From NCBI GenBank assembly GCA_003219195.1, contig QHPX01000147.1, positions 1-64,000 on the forward strand: a stretch of 64,000 nt of DNA, read 5' to 3'. Below are positions 1-7,991 of the stretch, one piece after another. Under the pieces are notes generated by a model that did not search any database, was not told where the DNA came from, and saw nothing but the letters and a program-made list of their open reading frames with translations. The stretch comes from Verrucomicrobiota bacterium. Its GTDB lineage: Bacteria > Verrucomicrobiota > Verrucomicrobiia > Chthoniobacterales > UBA10450. Every line of letters starts with the position of its first letter. The stretch's first letter is position 1. A program made the position numbers and the translations under genes.

Positions 1-92
1 GTTGGGAAAGCGAGGCGCGCAGTCTATATTTCCGCGATCCCGACGGTCACATGATCGAGCTGGCCACTCCCGGAATTTGGGAGTCGGCGTAA
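1..92 (+). CDS. VOC-family (glyoxalase/bleomycin-resistance-like) protein, C-terminal fragment
   Basis: The window opens inside a gene. Frame 3 reads 29 codons to a TAA at 90-92 and contains YFRDPDGHMIEL. That is the last beta strand of vicinal-oxygen-chelate proteins, where the Glu is usually a metal ligand. The N-terminal part lies outside the window, so the substrate cannot be guessed. The family includes lactoylglutathione lyases, dioxygenases and resistance proteins. A second, broken VOC gene lies at 7204-7384 behind a similar upstream segment. Confidence 0.75.
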   Translation, partial: WESEARSLYFRDPDGHMIELATPGIWESA

Positions 93-96
93 TCTG

Positions 97-123
97 AGGA
101 TCGACATTTGCAAGATCGACGTT
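97..123 (+). repeat. Tandem pair of the dispersed AAGATCGACAAT motif
   Basis: Two near copies lie head to tail, AGGATCGACATT at 97-108 and AAGATCGACGTT at 112-123, with a 15-bp period. The same arrangement occurs at 7176-7202. The first copy contains TCGACA, which could act as a -35 hexamer for the TATAAT at 123-128. Confidence 0.7.
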
Positions 124-128
124 ATAAT
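101..128 (+). promoter_or_regulatory. Candidate sigma-70 promoter ahead of the trp operon
   Basis: TCGACA at 101-106 (one mismatch from TTGACA) and a perfect TATAAT at 123-128 are 16 bp apart. Transcription would begin near 135, upstream of aroF-trpGECFBA, giving a leader of about 180 nt. The -35 box lies within a copy of the dispersed repeat. Assigned from sequence match only. Confidence 0.4.
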
Positions 129-136
129 ATTTGGCA

Positions 137-220
137 ATGAGCACTGACATGCTTTGTTGGACGGACGTGACAACTGGTTGGGGGGCTGTCTCTGCGTCAG
201 CCCCGGTAATGTGGCGATAA
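137..220 (+). CDS. Short ORF with three Trp codons; possible trp leader peptide or VOC relic
   Basis: A 27-codon ORF between the candidate promoter and aroF has Trp at codons 8, 15 and 26, plus a second Met at codon 5. A Trp-rich leader upstream of trp genes and hairpins is what attenuation requires. Against this, the first 8-10 codons and about 35 bp upstream resemble the start of the VOC relic at 7204. The ORF may therefore be the stump of a VOC gene, with Trp8 inherited from it. No convincing Shine-Dalgarno is seen. Confidence 0.3.
   Translation: MSTDMLCWTDVTTGWGAVSASAPVMWR
182..204 (+). promoter_or_regulatory. Leader hairpin upstream of aroF-trp
   Basis: GGGGCTG at 182-188 pairs with CAGCCCC at 198-204 around a 9-nt loop. 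It overlaps the 3' half of the Trp-containing short ORF, so ribosome position could affect its folding. No T-run follows it, so it is not an intrinsic terminator by itself. Confidence 0.35.
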
Positions 221-241
221 AAAGCGACCGTTACTCAACGG

Positions 242-286
242 GACGCTGATTTATCTCTTTGGTCGAAGAGATTTAGTCTTTGCGTC
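242..286 (+). promoter_or_regulatory. Second leader hairpin upstream of aroF
   Basis: ATCTCTT at 253-259 pairs with AAGAGAT at 266-272, and an outer GACGC (242-246) pairs with GCGTC (282-286). The inner stem is followed by a weak T-rich stretch. With the hairpin at 182-204 it could form part of an attenuator, but mutually exclusive folds were not demonstrated. Confidence 0.3.
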
Positions 287-315
287 AATCGAAATAATCC
301 AAGGCTTATAACCAT

Positions 316-1267
316 ATGTTGATTGTGATGAAACCCAGCGCCACCGCGCACGAGGTCGATGCGGTGGTGGGCGTTATCCAAGCAATTGGTCTTCGTGCCC
401 ATCCAATGCCTGGGGCGACGCGGACTGCCATCGGCATTACCGGCAACGAAGGTCCCATCGACGGCCAGCGTTTTGAAAACCTGCCCGGCGTCGCGGAAGT
501 GGTTCGCGTCACCAAACCGTACAAGCTCGTCACGCTCGATCTGCGGCCCGAGAAAACAATCGTGCGAATTGGCGACGCTACCATTGGCGGAAGCGAGTTC
601 GCGATTATCGCGGGACCATGCGCAATCGAGAGTCGCGAGCAGGCGCCCTCGAACTTCGCCCTATTCGTTCCGGGGGTTGGGAGAGAAGGCGTGGGAAATA
701 ATGACGGAAATCCGCGAAACGTTCGGACTCAAGATCGTGACCGAGGCCCTCGATGAAGCCGGTATCGGCCTGATCGAACAGTACGGCGATATCATTCAGA
801 TCGGCGCTCGCAACATGCAGAATTTTCCACTCCTGGAGAGGGCTGGTCGCTCGAAGTTGCCCGTGCTGTTGAAACGCGGGATGGCTGCCACACTCGAGGA
901 ATGGCTCCTCGCAGCCGAATACATTATGGCCGAAGGCAATTACAATGTGGTTCTATGCGAACGAGGTGTGCGAACCTTTGCGCAGCACACCCGGAACACG
1001 CTCGATCTCGCCGCGGTGCCGGCGATTCGCAGCATTTCCCATCTGCCAGTGATCGTTGATCCATCTCACGGCAGCGGCAACACCTACATGGTCACGCCGT
1101 TGGCTCGCGCTGGTGTAGCAGTCGGGGCGGACGGGCTCATGGTCGAAGTTCACAATCATCCAGAACTTGCACTTTCCGATGGCGCACAAGCGCTGACTCC
1201 TTCGCAATATGCGCAGCTCGTGAATGAAGTCCGCGCCATTCGCAAACTTACTTCAGCGGAGGACTGA
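316..1267 (+). pseudogene. aroF: 3-deoxy-7-phosphoheptulonate (DAHP) synthase, internal deletion with frameshift
   Basis: DAHP synthase condenses PEP with erythrose-4-phosphate at the entry to the shikimate pathway, so it fits at the head of a trp operon. The N-terminus ([10 protein letters not shown]...) matches the ferredoxin-like regulatory domain of the Thermotoga-type enzyme and runs in frame 1 to [11 protein letters not shown], codon 110. At about 643-646 the homology jumps to frame 2 at [14 protein letters not shown] and continues to the normal C-terminus ([17 protein letters not shown]). About 20 residues that should hold the RGGAxK part of the PEP site are absent. An upstream AAGG at 301-304 favours the ATG at 316. 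As written the gene cannot give an active enzyme. Either it is a real lesion or an assembly deletion. Confidence 0.85.
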
Positions 1268-1294
1268 CGGCACTCCTCGATCACGTGAAAATCC

Positions 1295-1867
1295 ATGCTC
1301 CTGCTTCTCGATAACTACGACTCGTTCACTTACAACCTCGCGCAATATTTCGGGGAGCTCGGGTGTGAACTTCTCGTTAAACGCAACGATGAGATCTCCA
1401 TCGATGAGATTGCCGCCCTAGCGCCGCGACACATTTGTATTTCGCCCGGGCCGTGCACACCGCGGGAGGCGGGCATCAGCAAAGACGTCGTCCTGCGTTT
1501 CGGCGGGCAAATTCCCATCCTGGGCGTGTGTTTGGGCCATCAATGCATCGCGGAAGCGTACGGCGGAAAGATCATTGGTACTCCCCATCTCATGCATGGC
1601 AAATCATCGATGATCAGCCATAACGGCAGCGCACTTTTTGTCGATCTTTCAACGCCGTTTGAGGCCGGCCGCTACCACTCACTCGTCGTGGAGCGAGACT
1701 CCTTTCCGGCGTGCCTCGAAATTACCGCCGAGAGCGACGACGGGGAAATCATGGCGTTAAGTCACCGCGAATTCCCAGTGCAAGGAGTGCAGTTCCACCC
1801 CGAATCAGTTCTGACCCGGGATGGCAAAAAGGTCCTCGCCAATTTCCTTGCGCTCTCGTCAAACTGA
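1295..1867 (+). CDS. trpG: Anthranilate synthase component II (glutamine amidotransferase)
   Basis: Supplies ammonia from glutamine to TrpE for anthranilate formation, the first committed step of tryptophan synthesis. The 190-residue protein is a single class-I (triad) glutamine amidotransferase domain. The nucleophile is Cys79 in GVCLGHQ, with His168 and Glu170 in QFHPES. LLDNYDSFTYNL at the N-terminus and ISPGPCTP are typical TrpG/PabA blocks. It ends with TGA immediately followed by the trpE ATG, so translational coupling is likely. A role in folate synthesis (PabA) cannot be excluded, but the position within the trp operon points to TrpG. Confidence 0.95.
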   Translation: MLLLLDNYDSFTYNLAQYFGELGCELLVKRNDEISIDEIAALAPRHICISPGPCTPREAGISKDVVLRFGGQIPILGVCLGHQCIAEAYGGKIIGTPHLMHGKSSMISHNGSALFVDLSTPFEAGRYHSLVVERDSFPACLEITAESDDGEIMALSHREFPVQGVQFHPESVLTRDGKKVLANFLALSSN

Positions 1868-3376
1868 ATGACAACGCAGCTGACACCGACCCGAAGCGAG
1901 TTCATTCGACTCGCCGAACGCGGCAACGTGATTCCCGTTTTCGCCGAGTTCGTTGCCGACTGCGAAACGCCCGTCTCCGCATTCAAAAAACTTGAGAGCG
2001 GCAGTTACAGTTTTTTGTTTGAGTCGACAGAAAAAAATGACGTCTCGGGACGATTCTCGTTCGTCGGGAGCGACCCCCGCCTGATCATCCGCAGTCACGG
2101 TCGCGAGATCCAGGTTATCGATGGGGACCGCCAGCATCGTTTTGAGACGATGACCAACCCGCTTGATGAAATCCGCAAATTGGTGGCGCGTTATCAATTT
2201 GTCTCGCTTCCGGAATTGGCACACTTCGCCGGCGGCGCCGTCGGTTTTCTCGGCTACGAAGCGATCAGTTTCTTCGAACCGAAAGTTCCCGTCGCGCAAC
2301 GTGACGATCTGGATTTGCCCGAGATGCTCTTCATGATCACGAGCAGCCTGCTCATTTTCGACCATCGCTTGCGCAGCTTAAAAATCGTGGTGAACGCATT
2401 CCTCGAAGAGGGCCCGCCTGAAGAAGTTTATGCGCGAGTGGCTGAATCGGTTGGCGCGCTCATGCGCCAGCTCGCGCAGCCTGCTGATCTCCCGCTCGTT
2501 TTAACTGAAGAGTGCGAAATGCAGCCGGCTCGCAGCACTTTTCACCGCGACGAGTTCGAGCGCGCGGTGCAACAGGCCAAGGAATACATCCGCGCCGGCG
2601 ACATCTTCCAGGTTGTCCTCTCGCAGCGTTTCGAAACTGATTTCGGCGGCGACCCGCTCGATTTTTACCGGTGTCTGCGCTTCATCAATCCTTCGCCGTA
2701 CATGTTTTGCCTCAAGTTGGGCGATGATTTCGCGCTCGTCGGCAGCTCGCCGGAAATGCACGTGCGGCTTGTCGGTGACACGATCGACATTCGTCCGATT
2801 GCAGGAACGCGCGGCCGCGGCGCCACTGTGGCGCAAGACGAACGCAATGCCGCCGAACTCCTGGCCGATCCAAAGGAACGCGCCGAACACATCATGCTTG
2901 TCGATCTTGCGCGCAACGATGTCGGCCGCATCGCGGATTTCGGCAGTGTGCGCGTTACCGAGATGATGGAGATCGAGCGTTACAGCCACGTCATGCACAT
3001 CGTTTCAAATGTCACTGGCCGCCTCCGAACCGGATGCAGCGCGTTCGATTTAGTGAAAGCGACATTTCCCGCCGGCACCGTCTCCGGCGCGCCAAAAATC
3101 CGCGCGATGCAAATTATTAGTGAGCTGGAAAAGACCAGGCGCGGCTGCTACGCGGGCGCGATCGGCTATTTCGGATTCGATGGCAGTGTCGATTCATGCA
3201 TCGCGCTGCGCTGCGCGGTGTTAAAGAACGGCAGGGCACACTTTCAAGCCGGCGCCGGCATCGTTGCCGACTCCAACCCGCGCCTGGAATATGAGGAAAC
3301 AGTGAGCAAGGCGCGCGCGATGTCGAAGGCTCTGGCGATGGCTGCGCGAATGGAACGCGCCCACTCCGCAAAATGA
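1868..3376 (+). CDS. trpE: Anthranilate synthase component I
   Basis: Converts chorismate plus ammonia (from TrpG) to anthranilate and pyruvate. The 502-residue length is normal. An N-terminal LESG motif (residues 42-45) is part of the tryptophan feedback site of this family, which suggests the enzyme is Trp-inhibited. The chorismate-binding domain shows PIAGTRGRG (310-318), LVDLARND (344-351) and PAGTVSGAPK (401-410). The ATG directly abuts the trpG stop. The 3' end overlaps trpC by ATGA. The product is complete and shows no damaged motif. Confidence 0.97.
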   Translation: MTTQLTPTRSEFIRLAERGNVIPVFAEFVADCETPVSAFKKLESGSYSFLFESTEKNDVSGRFSFVGSDPRLIIRSHGREIQVIDGDRQHRFETMTNPLDEIRKLVARYQFVSLPELAHFAGGAVGFLGYEAISFFEPKVPVAQRDDLDLPEMLFMITSSLLIFDHRLRSLKIVVNAFLEEGPPEEVYARVAESVGALMRQLAQPADLPLVLTEECEMQPARSTFHRDEFERAVQQAKEYIRAGDIFQVVLSQRFETDFGGDPLDFYRCLRFINPSPYMFCLKLGDDFALVGSSPEMHVRLVGDTIDIRPIAGTRGRGATVAQDERNAAELLADPKERAEHIMLVDLARNDVGRIADFGSVRVTEMMEIERYSHVMHIVSNVTGRLRTGCSAFDLVKATFPAGTVSGAPKIRAMQIISELEKTRRGCYAGAIGYFGFDGSVDSCIALRCAVLKNGRAHFQAGAGIVADSNPRLEYEETVSKARAMSKALAMAARMERAHSAK

Positions 3377-4245
3377 ATTCCAAGCAAAATAAGGATGGTT
3401 CGAGGCAAATGAGCAGAACGTTTCTTTCTGAAATCGTCGCGCGAAAGCGACGGACCGTGGCCAAGCTTCGCGCCACCTCCACCGTGGGCGCGCTTCGCGC
3501 GCGCGCCGTCGAGATTCGAAAAAATACTGCCCCGCATCGCTTGTGCGAAGCGCTGAACGCGACGTCTCCCGCTCTCAAAATCATCGCCGAATTCAAACGG
3601 TCTTCACCGTCAGTTGGCATGATTCGGGGTGATCTTTCACCCGCCGATGTTGCTGGTTGTTACGAGCGCGGCGGCGCTTGCGCGATTTCCGTCCTGACCG
3701 ATGAAGAATATTTCAGTGGTTCGATCGACGACCTCAGCGCGATCCGCTCCAGCACGCACCTGCCGGTTTTGCGCAAAGATTTTATTGTCGATCCAATCCA
3801 AATCTACGAAGCGGCCATCGCAGGCGCGGACGCAATACTGCTCATTGTGGCGGCGCTGGACGACAACTCGTTAGGCGAACTGCGCAAAGTGGCTGAAGAC
3901 GAGCTCGGGCTCGATGCGCTCATTGAAGTGCATACGTCGGACGAATTGCGTCGCGCGCTGAAAGTGGGCGCGAGAATCGTTGGTGTAAACAATCGCGATC
4001 TTCAGACGTTTGAAGTTTCACTGAGCACGAGCGAACGCCTGATCGCCGAAGCCCCGCGCGACAGATTGATCCTGAGCGAGAGTGGCCTGCGGGATCCCGA
4101 ACACTTACGTCACCTTCACGCGCTCGGATTTCGTGGTTTTCTAATTGGAGAAGCACTGATGCGCGCGAAAGATCCCGAGACCGCTCTGCGCGATCTGTTA
4201 GCTAATGCTGACGATCGGCAAATCGTGGCTCATGAGACGTCGTGA
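3373..4245 (+). CDS. trpC: Indole-3-glycerol-phosphate synthase
   Basis: Closes the indole ring from carboxyphenylamino-deoxyribulose phosphate. The TIM-barrel shows IIAEFKRSSPS (catalytic Lys), VLRKDFIVDP, LIEVHT, GVNNRDL and LSESGL, all standard TrpC blocks. The 5'-most ATG overlaps the trpE stop (ATGA, 3373). A second ATG at 3409 has GAGG just upstream and gives the more usual N-terminus MSRTFLSEIVARKR, so 3409 may be the true start (278 aa). The gene is separate from trpF, unlike the enterobacterial fusion. Confidence 0.96.
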   Translation: MNSKQNKDGSRQMSRTFLSEIVARKRRTVAKLRATSTVGALRARAVEIRKNTAPHRLCEALNATSPALKIIAEFKRSSPSVGMIRGDLSPADVAGCYERGGACAISVLTDEEYFSGSIDDLSAIRSSTHLPVLRKDFIVDPIQIYEAAIAGADAILLIVAALDDNSLGELRKVAEDELGLDALIEVHTSDELRRALKVGARIVGVNNRDLQTFEVSLSTSERLIAEAPRDRLILSESGLRDPEHLRHLHALGFRGFLIGEALMRAKDPETALRDLLANADDRQIVAHETS

Positions 4246-4246
4246 A

Positions 4247-4900
4247 ATGAATCGCGTGCAAATCAAAATTTGCGGTGTCACCAATCTCGCAGATGCGAGA
4301 GCTTGCGTCGATCTTGGTGCCGACATGATCGGGCTAAACTTTTATCCTCGAAGTCCTCGCTACATCGAACCGGACCGAGTAAGAGAGATTGTCGAAGCAA
4401 TACCGCGCAGTGTTCGCGCGGTCGGCGTGTTCGTTGACACGACGGCCCACGAAGTTCGCACCCTGGCAAAGACAGCTGGTATCGAATGTGTGCAACTGCA
4501 CGGAGACGTGTCGTCTGAAACGTGTCGTGACTTGGCGCGTGAATTTCGCGTCATTCGCGCTTTTTGCACCGGCGCCAAATTTCACCCCGAAGATATCGGG
4601 GCATTTTCCGACTGTGATGCGCTTCTTGATGCGCCTCATGGGGAATTGCGCGGTGGGACAGGATTGACCTGCGATTGGTCGGCGGCACGAGCGACGTTAC
4701 CGTTCGCACGCTTCCTTATTCTCTCTGGCGGCTTAAACGCGCAAAACGTTGGCGACGCCATCGCAGCCGTAACGCCACACGCGGTGGATGTTTGCAGCGG
4801 CGTGGAGAGCACACCGGGCGTGAAGGATCATCGCGCAATTGAAAAGTTTATCGCGGACGCGCGAACGGCCGAACGCTTACGGGTTGATCCCGCGGCATAA
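4247..4900 (+). CDS. trpF: Phosphoribosylanthranilate isomerase
   Basis: Amadori rearrangement of phosphoribosylanthranilate between the TrpD and TrpC steps. The 217-aa single-domain TIM barrel begins [12 protein letters not shown] with catalytic Cys9. The catalytic Asp lies in LLDAP, followed by GGTG and LSGGL phosphate-binding turns and DVCSGVE. I chose the ATG at 4247, one base after the trpC stop, rather than the upstream in-frame ATG that would overlap trpC. trpD (anthranilate phosphoribosyltransferase) is absent from the cluster and must be elsewhere. Confidence 0.95.
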   Translation: MNRVQIKICGVTNLADARACVDLGADMIGLNFYPRSPRYIEPDRVREIVEAIPRSVRAVGVFVDTTAHEVRTLAKTAGIECVQLHGDVSSETCRDLAREFRVIRAFCTGAKFHPEDIGAFSDCDALLDAPHGELRGGTGLTCDWSAARATLPFARFLILSGGLNAQNVGDAIAAVTPHAVDVCSGVESTPGVKDHRAIEKFIADARTAERLRVDPAA

Positions 4901-4910
4901 CAATCGATAC

Positions 4911-6134
4911 ATGCAGAGATCGACAATCACCGCGAGCGAGCCGGACGAGGATGGTCACTGGGGCCAGTTCGGCGGCCGTTACGTTCCCGAAACTTTGGTC
5001 GCGCCGCTGGACGAGCTAACGAAAGAGTTCACGCGCGCGAGACATGATGCGGATTTCTGGTGCGAACTTGACCAGCGACTTCGCGATTACTGCGGCCGGC
5101 CAACGCCGCTGTTTCACGCGCAACGGCTGACTGCGCACGCGGGCGGAGCACAAATCTACCTGAAGCGTGAAGATCTTTCCCACACTGGTTCGCACAAGAT
5201 CAACAATGCGATGGGCCAGGCCTTGCTTGCGCGGCGAATGGGCAAGCGCCGCATCATTGCCGAGACTGGCGCAGGTCAGCACGGAGTCGCCACGGCGACG
5301 GTTTGCGCGATGTTTGGATTGCAATGCATCATCTACATGGGCGCAGAAGATATGCGACGGCAGGCGCTCAATGTTTTCCGAATGCGGTTGCTTGGCGCCG
5401 AAGTCGTTGCCGTGAATGCCGGGGCGCGCACGTTGAAGGATGCAATCAATGAGGCGCTGCGCGATTGGGTAACGAATGTGCACGACACCTACTATTTGCT
5501 GGGCAGCGCACTCGGTCCGCATCCCTACCCGCTGATGGTGCGCGAATTTCAGCGCGTAATTGGCCGCGAAGCGCGCGAACAAATTTTGTCGGCCACGGGA
5601 CATTTGCCGCGTGCGCTGATTGCCTGCGTGGGCGGCGGCTCGAATTCCATTGGATTGTTTCATCCTTTCATTGGCGACCAATCTGTTCGACTCATCGGCG
5701 TGGAAGCCGGTGGACGCGCGGATTCGTTAGGCGAACACGCGGCGAGATTTCACACCAGCGTCGCGAGTGGCGGAGGACGCATCGGAGTTTTGCAGGGCAC
5801 CATGTCGTACGTTCTTCAGAACGACACTGGACAAATCGCAACCACCCATTCGATTTCTGCCGGCCTCGATTACGCAGCAATCGGCCCGGAACATGCATTT
5901 CTTCATGACAGCGGACGGGCCGAATACATCTGCGCCAGCGACGCCGAAGCGCTCGAGGGATTCACACTTTGCGCTGAACTGGAGGGTATCATCCCCGCGC
6001 TCGAATCATCGCACGCGATTATACCCGCCGTTCGTATCGCGTGTGAACTGCCACAAAGCGACGCGATCATCGTGAATCTGTCTGGCCGTGGCGACAAAGA
6101 CGTCCAGCTCGTTGCCGAATTATACGTGACGTGA
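4911..6134 (+). CDS. trpB: Tryptophan synthase beta chain
   Basis: PLP enzyme that joins indole (channelled from TrpA) to serine. The 407-aa protein has [10 protein letters not shown] with the Schiff-base Lys96, AETGAGQHG with Glu118, the phosphate-binding GGGSNSIG and the C-terminal SGRGDKD. It is the TrpB1 type that partners TrpA. I selected the ATG at 4911, 10 nt after trpF, because the family starts shortly before [12 protein letters not shown]. Codons 2-6 contain a copy of the dispersed motif (GAGATCGACAAT, 4916-4927). The 3' end overlaps trpA as GTGA. Confidence 0.97.
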   Translation: MQRSTITASEPDEDGHWGQFGGRYVPETLVAPLDELTKEFTRARHDADFWCELDQRLRDYCGRPTPLFHAQRLTAHAGGAQIYLKREDLSHTGSHKINNAMGQALLARRMGKRRIIAETGAGQHGVATATVCAMFGLQCIIYMGAEDMRRQALNVFRMRLLGAEVVAVNAGARTLKDAINEALRDWVTNVHDTYYLLGSALGPHPYPLMVREFQRVIGREAREQILSATGHLPRALIACVGGGSNSIGLFHPFIGDQSVRLIGVEAGGRADSLGEHAARFHTSVASGGGRIGVLQGTMSYVLQNDTGQIATTHSISAGLDYAAIGPEHAFLHDSGRAEYICASDAEALEGFTLCAELEGIIPALESSHAIIPAVRIACELPQSDAIIVNLSGRGDKDVQLVAELYVT

Positions 6135-6922
6135 GCCGAATCCGCGACACGTTCGCCGAGCTGAAGCGCTCCGGACGCGGCGGTTTCATCCCATTCATCA
6201 CGGCCGGCGATCCCGATCTTGCGACCAGTGAACTCTTGCTCATCGAACTCGCGGCCGCGGGAGCAGACATCATCGAACTCGGCGTTCCTTTCAGCGATCC
6301 GGTCGCCGATGGCGAGGTGATTCAACGCGCATCTGAACGCGCGCTCCGAAACGGCGTGACGCTCCAGGACGCGCTTACATGCGTTGCGCGCGCGAAACAG
6401 CAAATCGATGTGCCCGTTGTCCTCTTCAGCTATTTTAATCCACTGTTGCAATTCGGCCGGGAGCGGCTAGCGAACGAGGCTAAACAAGCCGGAGTGGACG
6501 CAGTGCTGGTCACCGATTTGATTCCTGAGGAAGCTCAGGCTTGGACTGAAACGCTGCAACAGCACGAACTGGATCCAATTTTTCTTGTCGCACCCACAAC
6601 GTCCGGCGAACGGCTCGTGCGGATCGCGCAGCAAGCGCGCGGGTTCATCTACGCTGTTTCACGCGCGGGCGTGACCGGCGCGCGAGATGAAATGACACAC
6701 GACGCCGAGACACTTGTTCGTCGCGTCCGAATGGTCAGCGATTTGCCTGTTGCCGTCGGGTTCGGCGTCTCGACCGCAGAACACTTGCGCGAAGTTTGGC
6801 GCTTTGCCGACGCCGCCGTGGTCGGCAGTGCAATCGTGCGCGAAATCGAAAGATTGAAAACGGCGCCGGACTTGGTGCAGCGTGTTGGCAAATTCGCCAA
6901 GTCGTTACTCGCGACCACTTAG
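6131..6922 (+). CDS. trpA: Tryptophan synthase alpha chain
   Basis: Cleaves indole-3-glycerol phosphate to indole and glyceraldehyde-3-phosphate. The 263-aa TIM barrel has the catalytic pair at canonical positions, Glu49 ([11 protein letters not shown]) and Asp60 (PVADG), plus a C-terminal GFGVS phosphate-binding turn. It starts with GTG overlapping the trpB stop (GTGA), so it is probably translationally coupled for 1:1 stoichiometry. It is the last gene of the trp operon. No clear terminator is visible in the 66 bp after it. Confidence 0.97.
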   Translation: MSRIRDTFAELKRSGRGGFIPFITAGDPDLATSELLLIELAAAGADIIELGVPFSDPVADGEVIQRASERALRNGVTLQDALTCVARAKQQIDVPVVLFSYFNPLLQFGRERLANEAKQAGVDAVLVTDLIPEEAQAWTETLQQHELDPIFLVAPTTSGERLVRIAQQARGFIYAVSRAGVTGARDEMTHDAETLVRRVRMVSDLPVAVGFGVSTAEHLREVWRFADAAVVGSAIVREIERLKTAPDLVQRVGKFAKSLLATT

Positions 6923-6988
6923 CAGAACGTTCGCAATCCCGCAACGCTCCACTTGCCCTAAACAACTTCAACGCGCTAAGTTCCTCAC

Positions 6989-7177
6989 ATGCGCAGAGTG
7001 GTGAAGTCGGATCAGCGACCTTTGGAAATCAAGCCTCAAGAAGAGTCGGTCTGGATTTGCATGTGCGGCCTTTCCAAAAACCAACCGTTCTGCGATGGAT
7101 CGCACAAAACCACCCGAGACGAGGAAGAAGGCAAGACTTACGAGTACGATGCTGAAGGGCACCGTCACGAAATCTAG
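6989..7177 (+). CDS. CDGSH iron-sulfur domain protein
   Basis: A 62-residue protein with one CDGSH zinc-finger-like motif. Cys24, Cys26, Cys35 and His39 in CMCGLSKNQPFCDGSH are the family's 3Cys-1His ligands for a redox-active 2Fe-2S cluster. No signal peptide or membrane segment is present, so it is probably cytosolic. It stands alone between trpA and a decayed VOC gene, and the context gives no partner. Its precise role (electron transfer or cluster handling) is not known. Confidence 0.88.
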   Translation: MRRVVKSDQRPLEIKPQEESVWICMCGLSKNQPFCDGSHKTTRDEEEGKTYEYDAEGHRHEI

Positions 7178-7202
7178 GATCGACAATTACAAGATCGACA
7201 AT
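7176..7202 (+). repeat. Tandem pair of the dispersed AAGATCGACAAT motif
   Basis: AGGATCGACAAT at 7176-7187 and an exact AAGATCGACAAT at 7191-7202, period 15 bp, directly before the ATG of the VOC relic. Positions 7171-7233 resemble 91-165. Confidence 0.75.
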
Positions 7203-7203
7203 C

Positions 7204-7384
7204 ATGAGCGCTGACACTCTCTGCTGGAGGATATCCCGGTGACCAATCTCGATCGCGCGATTAAATTTTATTCAGCGGTTCGAGGCAACGAAGTCAGGAG
7301 AATGTTGGAGGCCCGCACGGTTTTCGCGCCATCATCGTCGACTCGCAAGGCAATCGGGTCGCGCTCCATTCGTCCGCAGTTTAA
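7204..7384 (+). pseudogene. VOC-family relic, frameshifted and internally deleted
   Basis: An ATG at 7204 gives MSADTLCW. A one-base loss then moves homology into another frame, reading DIPVTNLDRAIKFYSAV, the first strand and helix of glyoxalase-like proteins. Near the end the sequence reads FRAIIVDSQGNRVALHSS, the typical VOC C-terminus, closing with TAA at 7382-7384. About 60-70 middle residues are missing, because the family is about 120 aa. This is a dead copy, probably related to the gene cut off at position 1. Confidence 0.75.
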
Positions 7385-7394
7385 TGTTTGACCT

Positions 7395-7841
7395 ATGGGA
7401 GACCCACGAAACGTCGCGCACGATAAGAAAGTCATCCAAGAGAAGCATCACAAGGGCGAAGATGTGGCAAAAGGCGCCGTTCATGCGCCGCAACCCGGTA
7501 AGAAGACGCACCTGGCCAAGAAAAAACAAGCAGCTGTCGCGCAGGTGAGTTCCGCTGTTAAGAGTGCTGAACCTGCAAAACCGGAGCCGAAACCAGATCC
7601 GACACAGTTGGAAAAGTCGCTGGCTGTTCTCGCCAAGCTCCGGGAATTGGAGTTTCACTCGCGCGGCAATATCGAGAAGCTGGCTGAACTTAGCTTGACG
7701 ATCGAAGACGAGCTCAAGCAGAAGGCTTTCGTTGAACCGATCGGGGCTCTCTACTCTGCACAGGACGCCTTCCACTCCAAGATCGTAGCGCTGATCGCAG
7801 GCTACGAAGCGGAGTGCGAACGTTTGAAGCCGACGGGATAA
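7395..7841 (+). CDS. Lysine-rich hypothetical protein
   Basis: 148 residues with no recognised domain. The first half (about 1-70) is Lys/Ala/Pro-rich and looks disordered (KKTHLAKKKQAA, EPAKPEPKPDP). The second half is predicted helical, with regularly spaced Leu and acidic residues (LAVLAKLRELEF, LTIEDELKQ). No signal peptide or transmembrane segment is seen. It follows the VOC relic by 10 bp and is isolated from other genes by the inverted-repeat element at 7900. Basic low-complexity tails of this type occur in nucleic-acid-binding proteins, but nothing specific supports that here. Confidence 0.55.
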   Translation: MGDPRNVAHDKKVIQEKHHKGEDVAKGAVHAPQPGKKTHLAKKKQAAVAQVSSAVKSAEPAKPEPKPDPTQLEKSLAVLAKLRELEFHSRGNIEKLAELSLTIEDELKQKAFVEPIGALYSAQDAFHSKIVALIAGYEAECERLKPTG

Positions 7842-7899
7842 ATTTCGGCGTCAATCGCAATGCCGTTTTGCGCTAAGCGCAACTCTCTAAGAGGAACGT

Positions 7900-7991
7900 T
7901 TGTAGCCACGCGCTTGTGCGCGTTGTGAACAACCAGCCACGCGCCGATCCGAAAAGTCAAAAATCAACGGCTCGTAGAGCCGTGGCTACAA
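7900..7991. repeat. 92-bp inverted-repeat element (TTGTAGCCACG ends) overlapping the chrA stop
   Basis: Perfect 11-bp terminal inverted repeats TTGTAGCCACG (7900-7910) and CGTGGCTACAA (7981-7991) enclose GC-rich sequence with a smaller hairpin (GGCTCGTAGAGCC). The right end supplies the last Leu and TAG stop of chrA on the minus strand. At least five other small elements with TGTAG/CTACA or GGTAG/CTACC ends lie in this window. Confidence 0.65.

Noticed and set aside
316-1267. Programmed ribosomal frameshift in aroF
   Set aside because: No slippery site is seen, and conserved active-site residues are missing at the break, so shifting alone would not restore the enzyme.
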